In this document: positions 36,101-44,202 of the stretch, piece after piece
Numbering within the stretch: the first letter of the stretch is position 1
How the letters are laid out: each line of letters starts with the position of its first letter
Assembly (NCBI GenBank): GCA_964447405.1
Contig: CAYUSP010000001.1
Span: forward strand, 434,001-498,000
Length of the DNA: 64,000 bases
Origin: JALNZF01 sp964447405
Lineage (GTDB): Bacteria > Nitrospirota > UBA9217
Reading direction: 5' to 3'
The notes under the pieces: model-generated
Databases searched by the model: none
What the model was told of the DNA's origin: nothing
The model's input: the letters and a program-made list of their open reading frames with translations, nothing else
Translations under genes and position numbers: made by a program

Positions 36101-36220
36101 ACTGTCAGTGTACCAGCATGAGATTGGAAATTCCACTGATTATTCCGTGCAATGAGAACATAAGGGGAACCCCCGATGGAGCGCTTGCATCAGCTCCATC
36201 AAGGGTTGGGGGGAGTACGG

Positions 36221-36358
36221 TTAGTGAGCGCCGTGGATAAGCATGGGCAGACAGCGGGTGCACACGATCTTTTCCTTGCCTTCGTGATAACAGGGAAGAT
36301 ACGTTCTTGCCTTGTCATCCGCACCACAGACAAAACATTTGATTTCCTTGGCTGCCAT
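36221..36358 (-). CDS. 45-residue zinc-ribbon-like protein
   Basis: This short gene has an excellent ribosome site (GGAGGA, six bases before the ATG). Its start lies just beside the stop of the DUF1858 gene, so the two are translated together. The product has the pattern CxxC (CFVC), a lone Cys with Tyr-His (PCYH) and CxxC (CTRC), which suits one zinc site. I do not recognise a named family. Its pairing with a DUF1858 protein suggests a common role in iron-sulfur or nitric oxide metabolism (inference). Confidence 0.75.
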   Translation of the reverse strand: MAAKEIKCFVCGADDKARTYLPCYHEGKEKIVCTRCLPMLIHGAH

Positions 36359-36359
36359 G

Positions 36360-36572
36360 TTATTCCTCCAATGCGTTGATCTCATCAACGATCTTGTTCG
36401 GGTCGAGATTGTGCATCATGGCGCCGAAGGAAATCGACTCCACGTTGATGCCGGCGCAGGTGAAGCACCCGTTACCGAAATATTTCTGAATCACGTCTTT
36501 CGCTGCAGGGCTCATGCGGATCACTTCGCCGATATTGGTGTCCTTGGTCACTTTCTTTTTATCTGTAATCAT
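36360..36572 (-). CDS. DUF1858-domain protein
   Basis: The start at 36572 follows AAGGAGG. The 70-residue product has the DUF1858 pattern: TKDTNIGEVIRMSPAAKDVI, a helix, and GNGCFTCAGINVESISFG with the conserved CxxC. This domain is the N-terminal part of the iron-sulfur repair protein ScdA/RIC and also occurs alone in anaerobes; the CxxC may bind a metal or act in redox chemistry. Its stop overlaps the leader of the 45-residue gene. It faces a mini-oxidase-like gene across an operator-like inverted repeat. Confidence 0.85.
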   Translation of the reverse strand: MITDKKKVTKDTNIGEVIRMSPAAKDVIQKYFGNGCFTCAGINVESISFGAMMHNLDPNKIVDEINALEE

Positions 36573-36628
36573 GGCAGCCTCCTTTGTTCGTTTGAATGAT
36601 TGTACATTACCAGAATGCATGAAAGCCT

Positions 36629-36683
36629 GCTATGACCTGCATCATACTGGTCTGGCATGCTATACTATGAGCCAGGTCATAGC
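36629..36683. promoter_or_regulatory. Operator candidate: perfect 11-bp inverted repeat in a divergon
   Basis: GCTATGACCTG (36629-36639) and CAGGTCATAGC (36673-36683) are exact inverse complements with 33 bases between. They bracket a TATACT (36661-36666) that could be a -10 element for the rightward gene. The repeat lies between the DUF1858 operon (left) and the mini-oxidase gene (right). The spacing of about four helical turns between centres suits a pair of bound regulators or a cruciform. Confidence 0.5.
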
Positions 36684-36742
36684 CATCTGCCGCGATCTGC
36701 TGTATTCTGAGTGTACCATACTATTACAGGAGGAACAACTTC

Positions 36743-37156
36743 ATGGACAAATTCGTAAAAGGTTTTATCGCAATGAGCATCGTTTATCTTGGCGCGGCGG
36801 CAATACTCGGTATTGTCATGCTCGGGAATCACAACGCGACCTGGCTCCGTTTCGTACATTCTCATCTGAACATGCTCGGGTGGGTGTCCATGATGATCTT
36901 CGGTGTCGGCTATCACATCCTGCCGAGGTTCATGGGGCGACCGCTTTACAGCAACAAACTTGGGGAGGCCCAGTTCTATCTTGCCAACATCTCGCTCGTA
37001 ATCATGCTGCTCTTCTATGTCATGAATGCATACTCGCCGGGAGGCATTTATCAGACCGTGACCGTTGTCGCGGGAGCAGTGCAGGCTATCTCAGTCTTCA
37101 TGTTCTTTTATAATATGATGATGACGCTGTTTACCAAGCAGGAACAGCCGCATTAA
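36743..37156 (+). CDS. Miniature haem-copper-oxidase subunit I-like membrane protein
   Basis: The 137-residue protein has four membrane segments. Residues around HSHLNMLGWVSMMIFGVGYH and LPRF match the haem-ligand helix of cbb3 oxidases and nitric oxide reductases. The other helices that would carry the copper ligands are missing, so it cannot be a complete oxidase. It may bind a single haem and act as a sensor or electron carrier. GGAGGA precedes the ATG. Divergent DUF1858 genes and a nearby Crp/Fnr regulator suggest respiratory or NO control. Confidence 0.75.
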   Translation: MDKFVKGFIAMSIVYLGAAAILGIVMLGNHNATWLRFVHSHLNMLGWVSMMIFGVGYHILPRFMGRPLYSNKLGEAQFYLANISLVIMLLFYVMNAYSPGGIYQTVTVVAGAVQAISVFMFFYNMMMTLFTKQEQPH

Positions 37157-37221
37157 GGCAGTCATTATCGGTCTCATAACAGGCTGTACCTGACAGAAAG
37201 ATCACGTTGAGCACAAAATCC

Positions 37222-37244
37222 ATCACCCAGAAAGGGAGGGTGAT
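37222..37244. repeat. Hairpin between convergent genes
   Basis: ATCACCC and GGGTGAT form a seven-base-pair stem with a nine-base loop between the mini-oxidase gene and the Crp/Fnr gene. There is no T-run, so it may be a weak terminator or a 3' end structure. Confidence 0.35.
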
Positions 37245-37300
37245 CATTACTATGCAGCTTCTGGCTGATTCTCATACGACAGCCAAACTGCTGGGAATTA

Positions 37301-37972
37301 TTACGATGAAAGCATCTTAAGCCCTTTCTGGTCCTTTACCACGATTCTGCCGTCCTTGTCCGTTAGCAGGCCCTGTTTTTTGAACTTGCTGAACGTCCTG
37401 ATGGACGTTTCGACTGTCGTTCCCACCATGTCAGCGATGTCCTGTTTGGTCAAGCGCATATCGATGAGTATGCCCTCCCTGGTTTCGATGCCGACCTTTT
37501 TGGCAAGCTTCATGAGCAGCGCCGCGATCCTGGCTTCCACGCGCTCAAGCGCGATGTTCTTCAGGGAGTCATAGGAGCTTTTCATCCGGTCCCCGAGCTG
37601 GAGGGCGATGCAGTACATGAGATTCGGGAAGCGGTCTACAAGACGCATAAGGTTTTTTCGGGTTATTTTTATAACTTCTGTTTCTTCCATGGCAACGGCA
37701 TTCGCTGGATAGGGGAAATTCCGCAACACAGCGACACCGCCGAAAATATCGTTCGGTGATATGATCTCAAGGATAATTTCCTTGCCTTCATGAGAGAGTT
37801 TTGTGATCTTTACCTTGCCTTTGGCAACGATATAGAACCACTCCGGTTGATCTCCTTCTGAAAAGATATCCTCCTTCTTTTTGAACACCGTACTCATAAG
37901 GTAGGAATCCAGCTCTTTGAGCTCCTCGTCAGAGAGATTCTTGAACAAATCGATTTTATTGAGATTTTTCAT
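37301..37972 (-). CDS. Crp/Fnr-family transcription regulator
   Basis: The 223 residues comprise an N-terminal cyclic-nucleotide-binding beta-roll (about 10-120: FSEGDQPEWFYIVAKGKVKI), a long dimer helix, and a C-terminal winged helix with the recognition helix LTKQDIADMVGTTVETSIRT. There is no N-terminal cluster of cysteines, so it is not an iron-sulfur FNR; the ligand is unknown. It stands divergent to the hexahaem cytochrome operon, whose promoter is in the same 188-base gap, so it may control that operon. Confidence 0.92.
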   Translation of the reverse strand: MKNLNKIDLFKNLSDEELKELDSYLMSTVFKKKEDIFSEGDQPEWFYIVAKGKVKITKLSHEGKEIILEIISPNDIFGGVAVLRNFPYPANAVAMEETEVIKITRKNLMRLVDRFPNLMYCIALQLGDRMKSSYDSLKNIALERVEARIAALLMKLAKKVGIETREGILIDMRLTKQDIADMVGTTVETSIRTFSKFKKQGLLTDKDGRIVVKDQKGLKMLSS

Positions 37973-38048
37973 GGCTAAAGTGTAGCGTAAATTTATAAGC
38001 GTTGCCAGAAAAAAATGACGAAACGGTTCAATTAATATTTAATCTGCA

Positions 38049-38077
38049 TTGGACTTTTTTTATCTGCATGCTATACT
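38049..38077 (+). promoter_or_regulatory. Promoter of the hexahaem cytochrome operon
   Basis: TTGGAC (38049-38054), a 17-base spacer and TATACT (38072-38077) precede the cytochrome ATG by about 84 bases. The region lies between that gene and the divergent Crp/Fnr gene, and a regulator site would be expected here, though no clear consensus box is seen. Confidence 0.55.
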
Positions 38078-38160
38078 AAGATAAATTATTTACCTTCAGT
38101 GTAATTCCATCGTAATTTAACCGTATACATAGGCAGTTCCTCGGGGGAGGGAAATCAGGC

Positions 38161-38964
38161 ATGAATAGAATAGTCAGGGCTATTGTGGTGCTTCTTGTCA
38201 TAGCCGGCACGGCATCAGCGGTAACCGGCATCAAGAAGAAAAGACCGTTGCCGCCGGATTACGGTCAGGTGGTCATGAACAACCACTCGGAAAAGAATAA
38301 AATGACACCAGTAGTATTCGACCATTGGCTGCATCGTTTGAGATATACCTGCCGGCTCTGCCATGTGGACATCGGATTTACCATGAAAGCTGGCACGACA
38401 AATGTTACTGCTGCAGACAACGCGAACGGGTATTATTGCGGCGCCTGCCACAATGGAAAGTTGGTTGTGGAGGGCAAAAAGGTCTTTCCCGCATGCCCAA
38501 ACGCCACCTCACGGGTAAGCCTTCAGGAATGCAAACGGTGCCACTCTGCGGGTATCAAGAATGCCGGGAAAACATATGATTTCGCCAAGATGACAGAAGG
38601 TTTTCCCCGCGAGAGGTTCGGGAATGGCATTGATTGGGAGAAACTGGAAGCGGTCGGAGGTATACATGTCTCTGACTATCTTGAAGGGGTATCCATAAAA
38701 CGGACTCCGCTTTCGGTTCAGAAGGATTTTGCGCTCACCACGAAAGAGGCGGGCATGCCGGACATCATCTTTTCTCATAAAAAACACACTATCTGGAACG
38801 GATGCGAGGTATGTCATCCTGAAATATTCATCGGCGTGAAAAAAGGCATGACGAAATACTCCATGCCGGATCTCTATGACAGTAAATACTGCGGTGTCTG
38901 CCATGGCGCGGTGGCATTCCCGCTACTGGATTGTCAACGATGCCATACCAAACCCGTTCAATAA
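38161..38964 (+). CDS. Hexahaem c-type cytochrome, first copy
   Basis: A signal peptide (VVLLVIAGTASA) directs it to the periplasm. Six CxxCH haem sites are visible: CRLCH, CGACH, CKRCH, CEVCH, CGVCH and CQRCH, arranged as two groups of three, as in cytochrome c7/c3-type modules. Additional His residues (FDHWLHR, SHKKH) can serve as distal ligands. The 267-residue protein probably carries electrons in anaerobic respiration. It overlaps the next, homologous gene by 25 bases. Confidence 0.9.
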   Translation: MNRIVRAIVVLLVIAGTASAVTGIKKKRPLPPDYGQVVMNNHSEKNKMTPVVFDHWLHRLRYTCRLCHVDIGFTMKAGTTNVTAADNANGYYCGACHNGKLVVEGKKVFPACPNATSRVSLQECKRCHSAGIKNAGKTYDFAKMTEGFPRERFGNGIDWEKLEAVGGIHVSDYLEGVSIKRTPLSVQKDFALTTKEAGMPDIIFSHKKHTIWNGCEVCHPEIFIGVKKGMTKYSMPDLYDSKYCGVCHGAVAFPLLDCQRCHTKPVQ

Positions 38965-39740
38965 TCCCGAATCTGGTCCTTGTGCTGGGTATTCTGCTAT
39001 TTGCCCTGAGCGCGCGCGAAAGCTCCGGCCAATGGGCATTTCCGACCCCGCCTCCGCCCGAGGAGTATGGCAATGTGCTTATCAGCCGGCTGTCGAAGTC
39101 AGCGGGTGTGGAGCCGGTCGTGTTCTCTCACTGGCTTCACCGTCAAAAATACACCTGCAGGGTCTGTCACTTCGAGATCGAGTTCGCCATGAAAGCGAAT
39201 GGTTCCGAGATCACGGAGGCGGAGAGCCGGTCTGGTAAGTTCTGCGGTATCTGCCACAACGGCGTGCGCGCGTTCAGCCATGAAAAGCCGAATTGCGACC
39301 GGTGCCACTCTGGTAATCGCGGTGCGTGGAAGGATAAATTTGTGAAGCTGTCAGAGCTGCCGAAAACCGGCTTCGGTGACGGTAAGAATTGGGTTAAAGC
39401 GCTGGAACTGGAGATGATCAAGCCCCAGAACTTTCTTGCGATGAAGCCATCTGAGGACATCACCTTTGACAAAGAACTGATACTCGAGTCGGAATGGAAT
39501 AATATTCCGAATGCTGTGTTCCCGCACAAGGCGCATGTCTCCTGGTTGGACTGCAATAACTGTCATCCCGATCCCTTCAACATAAAAAAGAAGACTACCA
39601 AGCATTTTGAAATGCGATTTATCCTGGAAGGGCAGTTCTGCGGCGTATGCCATATGACTGTCGCTTTTCCCATGCAGGACTGCAAACGGTGCCATCCCTC
39701 AGTTGCAAAAACTCCCGCTCCCAAGAGGAAACGAAAATGA
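38940..39740 (+). CDS. Hexahaem c-type cytochrome, second copy
   Basis: ATG 38940 gives MPYQTRSIIPNLVLVLGILL, a membrane signal. The rest is a paralogue of the preceding gene: FSHWLHRQKYTCRVCHFEIE aligns with FDHWLHRLRYTCRLCHVDIG, and the six haem sites are CRVCH, CGICH, CDRCH, CNNCH, CGVCH and CKRCH. The C-terminus is Pro/Lys-rich. The start lies inside the first gene, so translation is coupled. The pair arose by tandem duplication and may form one electron wire. Confidence 0.9.
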   Translation: MPYQTRSIIPNLVLVLGILLFALSARESSGQWAFPTPPPPEEYGNVLISRLSKSAGVEPVVFSHWLHRQKYTCRVCHFEIEFAMKANGSEITEAESRSGKFCGICHNGVRAFSHEKPNCDRCHSGNRGAWKDKFVKLSELPKTGFGDGKNWVKALELEMIKPQNFLAMKPSEDITFDKELILESEWNNIPNAVFPHKAHVSWLDCNNCHPDPFNIKKKTTKHFEMRFILEGQFCGVCHMTVAFPMQDCKRCHPSVAKTPAPKRKRK

Positions 39741-40069
39741 AAACATTCAGGATTGTGTCGCTTCTTATAGCTGCAACGGCTGCGTATTGCTTCTCCGGAG
39801 TGGATAGAAGTGATTTAATGTTCCCAGGATATGGCTATGCCGAGGAACAGGATGCATGGAAGAAGGAATTTGATTATGTGTGTTCGCAAACTCAGGATGC
39901 GATGCTCTTGAAGACGGAAGAATTAAAGTCGCTCATCGAACGATGCGATCGGGTGCAGGCGCAGATTGCCAAATTGGATGAGTCACAGAAGAAGGTTTAT
40001 ACGCGGAGGCTCAAGATGTGCAAGGACCTCTATGTATTCATGCTGGAAACAAAGGACAAGAAGGAGTAG
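39737..40069 (+). CDS. Small exported protein of the cytochrome operon
   Basis: The ATG overlaps the stop of the second cytochrome (ATGA). The 110 residues begin with a signal sequence (MKTFRIVSLLIAATAAYCFS) and continue as a mainly helical, charged domain with two conserved-looking Cys (DYVCSQTQD, ERCD, KMCK). No haem motif and no recognised family. Coupling to the cytochromes suggests an accessory periplasmic role. Confidence 0.68.
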   Translation: MKTFRIVSLLIAATAAYCFSGVDRSDLMFPGYGYAEEQDAWKKEFDYVCSQTQDAMLLKTEELKSLIERCDRVQAQIAKLDESQKKVYTRRLKMCKDLYVFMLETKDKKE

Positions 40070-40079
40070 CCCGGTCGTT

Positions 40080-40544
40080 TTATCCGGAGGAAAGCTTTTT
40101 CCAATAGATATGCTCTGAAACGCCAGGTGTGATAAGGCCTTTCAGGACACCCGCCTTTTGATATCCCCGCTGTTTATAGAAAGCCTGCCCTGCGCGGTTG
40201 AATGACGACACGCAGAGAAACAGATTGTCCGAAGATCGCGCGGTTATCTGTTCGGCGTACGAAAGTAGTCTGGTCCCGATACCGAGACGGCGATGGGTCG
40301 GCGCTACGCCTAGTGCGCGAAGATAGCCTCCGCGGGCAAATACTGGTTCGGGATTGAACAGAATGAATCCCGCGGGGATGCCTCTGTCCACGCAAACGTA
40401 AGCTTGTTGCAACGCAATGAATCGTTTAAAGTCAATGCGCTCTCCAAGTGTTTTCCAAGGTTCAGATTCCGCGACAATGCTGTTGCACACCGCGAGGTGG
40501 TGTGTGGTCATGCGCTGGATTTTATTAATTGGCTGACTGGTCAT
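40080..40544 (-). CDS. GNAT-family acetyltransferase
   Basis: The 154-residue protein has the acetyl-CoA-binding signature in VAPTHRRLGIGTRLLSYAEQ and the following NLFLCVSSFNRAGQAFYKQRGY. Substrate unknown. Its ATG overlaps the stop of coaE (ATGA), so it is cotranslated with the last enzyme of CoA synthesis. Confidence 0.87.
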   Translation of the reverse strand: MTSQPINKIQRMTTHHLAVCNSIVAESEPWKTLGERIDFKRFIALQQAYVCVDRGIPAGFILFNPEPVFARGGYLRALGVAPTHRRLGIGTRLLSYAEQITARSSDNLFLCVSSFNRAGQAFYKQRGYQKAGVLKGLITPGVSEHIYWKKLSSG

Positions 40545-41152
40545 AAAGCCGATTGTTCCCGCTGTATTGTCTCGAAAACCTCTCTCGTTTGACGCTCGGT
40601 TTCCTGGCGGGTCCCGGTATTGGATATTACAAAATCAGCTTTCTCCCGCTTTTCAGCAAGCGGCATCTGGCTGGATATGCGGGCAAGGGCTTGTTCACGG
40701 GTGAACTTGTCTCGAGATATTAGACGCTCGATCTGCTGTTCCCTTTCGGCATAAACCACCACAAGCCGGTCCATGTGGCGATCATAGCCGGTCTCGATCA
40801 GCAGGGCTGCATCGAAGATAACAATGCTGTTTTGCTGTCTGCAGCAAAGGTTCTTGACCTGTGCAGTATAAACATCAAAGACCCGTGGATGCAGAAGACT
40901 GTTCAGCCACTGCCGTTCCTGCGCATCGCTGAATATGATCTGCCCCAGTTTACGGCGGTCAATGCTGTTGTCCTCGGTCAGCAGGTCATGGCCGAAATGA
41001 TCGACTACTTCCTGCCAGGACTGCTGTCCAGGCTCCAGCAGATCGTGTACGATATGGTCTGCATCGATCACATGGGCGCCGAGGTCCTTGAACGTACGCG
41101 CAACCAGACTTTTACCGCTCGCTATCCCGCCTGTCAAACCTATGATCAGCAT
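40541..41152 (-). CDS. coaE: Dephospho-CoA kinase
   Basis: It phosphorylates dephospho-CoA to CoA. The P-loop GLTGGIASGKS opens the 203-residue product when the ATG at 41152 is used, with GGAG upstream; the longer open frame before it has no family support. Further motifs are GAHVIDADHIVHDLL and FDAALLIETGYD. It lies between an HExxH membrane protein and the GNAT gene. Confidence 0.95.
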   Translation of the reverse strand: MLIIGLTGGIASGKSLVARTFKDLGAHVIDADHIVHDLLEPGQQSWQEVVDHFGHDLLTEDNSIDRRKLGQIIFSDAQERQWLNSLLHPRVFDVYTAQVKNLCCRQQNSIVIFDAALLIETGYDRHMDRLVVVYAEREQQIERLISRDKFTREQALARISSQMPLAEKREKADFVISNTGTRQETERQTREVFETIQREQSAL

Positions 41153-41201
41153 ACCATCTCCATAAAGATACTCGCACGACAGCAAGGTACTGTTTGCAGT
41201 A

Positions 41202-41882
41202 TTACGCCGACCGAAAAAACATGAGAACAAGATCAAACGCCGGACGCATAAGATCAATAGTTCTTATTATACCACCAGCCAGAAATACACGGTAGTCCAT
41301 GTTTATGGCGATATGTATTTTCAAGAGCAAAGCGGCGAACGCTATATTGAACAAGTAGATCAGGGGGTAGGAAAAGACCGCTCCTTGCTCCTTGATGTCG
41401 CTCTGGTCGGTCCTCAAAAAGACAAAAGTCAATGTGAGGTGGAGGGAAAATGTCGCACCGCATAGAAAGATCAGAAAGCTGATTGCCGCTTCTCCTGCAT
41501 TGGCCGCGATCGCGGCCCCGTAGAACAGAAGTATAATAAACGTGTAAAGAGGAAAGAAATAAGGGGCAAGGGTAATAATGAAATTCGATTTGGTTACAAC
41601 AACGCGCCCGCCCCGGGTGCTCGCATGAATGGACTTTACCGAACCTCCGGAGAGGATGGCAAAGAGCGCGTGAGTCAGTTCATGTCCGATGACGTAGGTA
41701 AAAACCGGTTTATTAAAAAGCACATGGATGACCAGGTAGGTGAGCGCACCTCCGAGAAACAAATAGGGGGCATTGCGCTGGTAGGGGGCTGTGAAAGCCA
41801 TAAAAAAGAACTGCCAGGTATAACCCGCGCAGAAAGGAAGCAGGGTCAACCCGAATAGTATTTTCAGCAGTCGCTTGATCAT
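41202..41882 (-). CDS. M50-like membrane metalloprotease homologue
   Basis: The 226-residue protein has about six membrane segments. VIGHELTHALFAILSGG contains the HExxH zinc motif inside a hydrophobic stretch, typical of site-2-type (M50) proteases and their relatives. A later acidic ligand is not obvious. There is no PDZ or CBS domain. It may be an intramembrane protease or a non-catalytic relative. Upstream on the same strand are lptF and lptG. Confidence 0.65.
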   Translation of the reverse strand: MIKRLLKILFGLTLLPFCAGYTWQFFFMAFTAPYQRNAPYLFLGGALTYLVIHVLFNKPVFTYVIGHELTHALFAILSGGSVKSIHASTRGGRVVVTKSNFIITLAPYFFPLYTFIILLFYGAAIAANAGEAAISFLIFLCGATFSLHLTLTFVFLRTDQSDIKEQGAVFSYPLIYLFNIAFAALLLKIHIAINMDYRVFLAGGIIRTIDLMRPAFDLVLMFFRSA

Positions 41883-41910
41883 GGCTATCTATTGAATTTC
41901 ATAACGGCGA

Positions 41911-42996
41911 TCAAATGGACCGCTGCATGCGGATGAGGACGATCGAAGCCGCGATGCCGAAGAAAGCATTGGCAAACCAGGCAGACGCAAGGGGAGGTAT
42001 GGCGCCTGAATGGCCGAGTGAGGCGCCGATACTGGCAAGAGCCCAGTATACGAGCGCGATCACCACTGCCATGGCGAATCCCTTGCCTGCGCCGCCTGAC
42101 CGCACCCGGTGGATTGAAAAGGGTATGGCGATCATGGCCATGAGCATGCTGGAAAGTGGGTAGGCAAGCTTGCTGTGCAGGTCAACTTCATACGTGACCG
42201 TCTTGTAACCGCTCGATTTCAGTCGCTTCACATAGTCCCACATCTCGGCAAAGGTCATTTCCTCGGAATTTTTTACGATCTTGCCGAGATCATCGGGATT
42301 GTCCACCAGATTGAACACTTCTCCGTCAGAGGATCGGGACAGCACCGCATTGCCGGACTGGGTGAAGGTGCGGCTTTGCTTCAAACGCCAGGCGCCTTCC
42401 TCCCACGAGAGACTGCCAGCCTTGATCCGCTCACGCACCGAGTAGTCGGCATTCAGTTTATAGATGTTCAAGCCGAGCATCTCTTTGCGATTGGGGGACA
42501 CCAATTCTATGTTGGCTATGCTGTTGTCCGGGCCGCGAAGCCACAGCTTGGACTGTTGGAACATGACGCGGCGCTGTTTCTTTTCTATCTCCACATTTCG
42601 TACATGGCTGGCCCGAGAAGTATAGACCGGCATGATGAACTCATTATTAATAAAGCCGAAAGCAGAGATCAGCAACCCGCCGGCGAGGACCGGGGTGGTA
42701 ATTTTAGCAAGACTGACGCCCCCGGCACGCATGGCAATGATCTCGTTGTGGCGGGAAAGATTGCCGAGCGACAGGAGCGCGGCGATAAGAGTGGTCATGG
42801 GCAGGGCCATGGAGATCATGCCGGGGATGCTGAAGAGAAAGAATCTGACTATCATGGAAGGCGTTGCATGGAATTTGATGAATTTATCCGCTTTTTGCAG
42901 GAATTCGACGCACAGGTACACTATGAGGATGGCCATAAGGATCCCGGCTGCCAGCGAAATGAATTCCTTGAAAATATGCCTGCTGAGTATCTTCAC
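41911..42996 (-). CDS. lptG: LPS export ABC transporter permease LptG
   Basis: One of the two permeases that, with LptF and the ATPase LptB, extract lipopolysaccharide from the inner membrane toward LptC/LptA. It has the YjgP/YjgQ layout: two N-terminal membrane segments after MKILSRHIFKEF, a periplasmic beta-jellyroll (about 130-260), and four C-terminal segments. GTG start with AGGTGA upstream. It follows lptF by 25 bases. LptB is not in the window. Confidence 0.9.
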   Translation of the reverse strand: MKILSRHIFKEFISLAAGILMAILIVYLCVEFLQKADKFIKFHATPSMIVRFFLFSIPGMISMALPMTTLIAALLSLGNLSRHNEIIAMRAGGVSLAKITTPVLAGGLLISAFGFINNEFIMPVYTSRASHVRNVEIEKKQRRVMFQQSKLWLRGPDNSIANIELVSPNRKEMLGLNIYKLNADYSVRERIKAGSLSWEEGAWRLKQSRTFTQSGNAVLSRSSDGEVFNLVDNPDDLGKIVKNSEEMTFAEMWDYVKRLKSSGYKTVTYEVDLHSKLAYPLSSMLMAMIAIPFSIHRVRSGGAGKGFAMAVVIALVYWALASIGASLGHSGAIPPLASAWFANAFFGIAASIVLIRMQRSI

Positions 42997-43021
42997 CTGC
43001 GATCACCTGAATCCGGGAGGA

Positions 43022-44200
43022 TCATGCCTTCCTCTTTAAACGCATGCGCATGCCGTACCAGTAATTGAGTATCGTGTCATTGATCCTGAAATTAATGTCA
43101 TGTCCTTTTTTGAGCACGAACAGGAGTGAAGCAAGGAGCATCAGCGCGTTGGGTATCCAGTATGCTTTTGCCGCAGGGTAGGTGCCGGTCTCCGCGAGAT
43201 TGCTAGCGGAACTCAGAATGATGAAGTACGCGAGAAAGACCAGGAGCGCGATGGCAATTCCTGCGGACTTTCCAGAGCGGCTGGCCCTGATCCCGAGCGG
43301 CGCTCCAATAAGACCAAGAATGATGCATGCGAAGGGGATTGACAAGCGCTTGTGCAACTCTGTCTCAAAAGCATGCGCGGGTTTGCCTTCAATGCGCAGG
43401 CGGGTGATCTCCGTGAGAAGCTCAGCGCTATCCATGTCTTCACGGCTTCTACCAGGAGTTTTATTCTCCAGAAGTTTGCTGCTGATGTCAAGATTAAGGC
43501 GGGCATCATCGAAACCCATGACCGTATACGTGTGCTCATCATGGGGCAGCGTATGAATTGCTCCCTCCTGCATGGCCAGTGTTACGTTCAACGATTGCTG
43601 GTCGGCAAGAAGCTTGCCTCTCCTTGAAACAATGGCATAGGGCTCCTTCACGGACCGCTCGTCGGATATAAATATCCCCTCAAGCGTGTCAAGAGATTCC
43701 ATCTTGTCTACATAAATGACCATACCGTCAAAGCTGTTGCTGAAGATGCCGGGTTCGAGCCCGATGAGCGCCCTGGATTTCACCATGCTGAACAGGTGTT
43801 GTTTGAGGGCCGTGTTGGCTTTGGGGACCAGCACGAGGGAGGTGAAGGCCGTGAACGCGAAAGCCAGGAGGGCAAAGAACAGAACGGGCCTGATCATGCC
43901 GTAGAGGCTGATCCGGGAGGCCTTCATGGCTGATATTTCAGAATCGGCGCTGAGTTGGGCAAAGGTGGTGAGCGAAGCAACGATGAGCGACATGGGGATC
44001 GTTATCACGAGGAAACCCGGCACCACATAGGCGATCACTTTTCCGGTGGACATTAAGGTTGCGCCTTTGGAGACGATCAGGTCTGCAAGTTTGAAAAGCC
44101 GTTCGAGAAAGAGGACCAGGAGCAGCACGGACATGCTGAGAAAGAACGGTGCCAGCATTTCCCGGAAGATATACCGGTCAATAATGCGAATTCTGAACAT
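43022..44200 (-). CDS. lptF: LPS export ABC transporter permease LptF
   Basis: It is homologous to LptG and has the same YjgP/YjgQ topology (392 residues; RIRIIDRYIFREMLAPFFLS at the start). The periplasmic domain lies between the second and third membrane segments. It makes a heterodimer with LptG. It starts two bases after the stop of the large unknown gene upstream, so the three genes form one operon. Confidence 0.9.
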   Translation of the reverse strand: MFRIRIIDRYIFREMLAPFFLSMSVLLLVLFLERLFKLADLIVSKGATLMSTGKVIAYVVPGFLVITIPMSLIVASLTTFAQLSADSEISAMKASRISLYGMIRPVLFFALLAFAFTAFTSLVLVPKANTALKQHLFSMVKSRALIGLEPGIFSNSFDGMVIYVDKMESLDTLEGIFISDERSVKEPYAIVSRRGKLLADQQSLNVTLAMQEGAIHTLPHDEHTYTVMGFDDARLNLDISSKLLENKTPGRSREDMDSAELLTEITRLRIEGKPAHAFETELHKRLSIPFACIILGLIGAPLGIRASRSGKSAGIAIALLVFLAYFIILSSASNLAETGTYPAAKAYWIPNALMLLASLLFVLKKGHDINFRINDTILNYWYGMRMRLKRKA

Positions 44201-44202
44201 TG

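Noticed and set aside
42175..43068. 297-codon open frame on the plus strand
   Set aside because: Antisense to lptG; low-complexity, charged sequence without motifs.
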